NCBI GenBank assembly: GCA_965262585.1
Contig: OZ253546.1
Location: 1,364,001 to 1,428,000, forward strand
Source: JAHRAW01 sp965262585
Lineage (GTDB): Bacteria > Pseudomonadota > Gammaproteobacteria > Arenicellales > Poriferihabitantaceae
DNA: 64,000 bases
Direction: 5' to 3'
Within the stretch, counting starts at the first letter, position 1; the number at the start of each line of letters is the position of its first letter. This document shows positions 63,285 to 64,000 of this stretch, piece by piece. A program made the position numbers and the translations under genes. The notes beneath the pieces were generated by a model. The model was not told the DNA's origin, searched no databases, and saw only the letters and a program-made list of their open reading frames with translations.

Positions 63285-63950
63285 TCATTTAAGCGCCACG
63301 AGGATGCCTATCAGAGCAAGACCGACACCCAGGACTCCAATGCCGGCGCCCAGAACCCACCGCATTGAGGAAACGGACTTTTCCAGACTGGCCACACTGA
63401 AAGACAACGAACGCAAGGTGGTATTCATCTCAGAGAGGGACATAACTTCGCGCTCCAGTACCGTCTCTAAATCTTCGTTGGAGAGGGATGACTGGTTTTG
63501 ATAAACGCCCGAATACGGGACTTTCGCGGGCTCTTGAAGTTTGTGAAACTCCACCGTAAGAAAATCAGCAAGGTGCGGGAGGGCGATATTCTTACTGGAT
63601 AGATTGGTCAACCCGACGTTCAACCGGCCGGAAAACCCCGGGTCAATCTGTGGGCCGGCGGTGGCGATCAATCCTTTGCGCGCCCATTTGCTGCGCAGGC
63701 CAAAACGGCCGGTGTGCTGATTGTCCATGGTGATTACTTCCTCGGAGACCACAATGGCAAAATCTCCCGGAGTCATCTCCAAAAATCCCTTTTCCTTTAC
63801 ATTAACTTTGCTATGACTGGAGGAAACCGCCGCGACCGGCCCGACCCTTAAATCATATGAAGCCGGCTGAATTTGTTCTTTATCAAAAGGCTCTATTTTT
63901 ACAACGCCCGAGGAGACCGCCTCGCTAATCATGTTGTCGGTTAATATCAT
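63285..63950 (-). CDS. Membrane-anchored dCTP-deaminase-like protein
   Basis: Residues 1-140 follow the dCTP deaminase/dUTPase beta fold: MILTDNMI, QPASYDLRVG (29-37), RSKWARKGL (86-94) and QIDPGFSGRL (101-110). At the position of the catalytic Glu (E. coli VLEF) this protein reads NVGLTN, so deamination is doubtful; a dUTPase-like or purely nucleotide-binding role is possible. Residues about 157-195 look like a coiled coil, and 198-219 form a C-terminal membrane helix. This anchor is not part of normal Dcd. Standing alone with repeats beside it, its job is unknown. Confidence 0.78.
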   Translation of the reverse strand: MILTDNMISEAVSSGVVKIEPFDKEQIQPASYDLRVGPVAAVSSSHSKVNVKEKGFLEMTPGDFAIVVSEEVITMDNQHTGRFGLRSKWARKGLIATAGPQIDPGFSGRLNVGLTNLSSKNIALPHLADFLTVEFHKLQEPAKVPYSGVYQNQSSLSNEDLETVLEREVMSLSEMNTTLRSLSFSVASLEKSVSSMRWVLGAGIGVLGVGLALIGILVALK

Positions 63951-64000
63951 CTTGTTCCTGGGTGTTTTAAGTGACTGGTTTCAAACTTCTTTGTACTCCC

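Overview
The window reads as a chromosomal segment of a GC-rich, probably uncultured marine-type gammaproteobacterium. The evidence is gene order: hemC-hemD, zapA plus a short zapB-like gene, ygfB-pepP-ubiH-ubiI, rplU-rpmA-obgE-proB facing rpsT, murJ-ribF-lspA-ispH, and msbA-lpxK-kdsB are all gammaproteobacterial arrangements. The species cannot be named from sequence alone.

Layout. 1-7.5 kb: end of hemC, hemD, then zapA/zapB-like on the minus strand, then an overlapping plus-strand run SDR-ygfB-pepP-ubiH-ubiI. 7.6-9.1 kb: fur, a PfkB sugar/nucleoside kinase and tRNA-Thr(CGT). 9.1-17 kb: ispH, lspA, ribF, murJ (minus), rpsT (plus), proB, obgE, rpmA, rplU (minus). ileS and fkpB are missing from their usual places. 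17-22 kb: yqaA, a class II aldolase, ilvD, sufS-sufE. 22-28.4 kb: a patchwork of an EamA exporter, a DNA methyltransferase fused to an Mrr-like nuclease domain, a broken SDR remnant, an orphan Liv-type permease and binding protein, an exported metallo-beta-lactamase-fold protein and a collapsed IS30-like element.

29-53.2 kb is a purine-use superlocus. On the minus strand lie a BMP-type nucleoside ABC importer, adenine deaminase, PuuD, PuuE, allantoicase and ureidoglycolate lyase. On the plus strand lie xdhA, xdhB, xdhC, uraD, uraH and an iron-type alcohol dehydrogenase, with guaD divergent from uraD. Together they predict adenine/guanine -> hypoxanthine/xanthine -> urate -> 5-hydroxyisourate -> OHCU -> allantoin -> allantoate -> ureidoglycolate -> glyoxylate + urea. 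This locus is interrupted twice. A 38.5-42.5 kb island holds a Fic AMPylator-type protein, a 3' scrap of a type I specificity gene, an AT-rich HAD phosphatase and a DUF4143 ATPase. A 2.39-kb AT-rich cassette (EmrE-type transporter + Rieske oxygenase) sits between xdhB and xdhC and is bounded by a 59-bp direct repeat made of the xdhB/xdhC junction itself.

53.4-58.9 kb encodes GDP-deoxysugar synthesis and transfer (a ColD-type 3-dehydratase, Gmd, an Fcl/ColC-type enzyme, a GT2 and a GT11 transferase), pointing to a fucose- or colitose-like surface sugar. 58.9-59.6 kb is non-coding and holds a promoter, an array of TTCTCA/TGAGAA palindromes and dispersed repeats. 59.6-63.1 kb is kdsB-lpxK-msbA (lipid A/Kdo). 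The end holds a membrane-anchored dCTP-deaminase-like protein lacking the expected catalytic Glu.

The most interesting items are the two operator-like palindrome systems (upstream of the Fic gene with an orphan array 20 kb away, and around the DUF4143 ATPase promoter), the 59-bp duplication bounding the Rieske cassette, the methyltransferase-nuclease fusion beside a truncated operon, the ColD-type sugar cluster and the membrane-tethered dCTP-deaminase-like protein. None has been checked against a database here.
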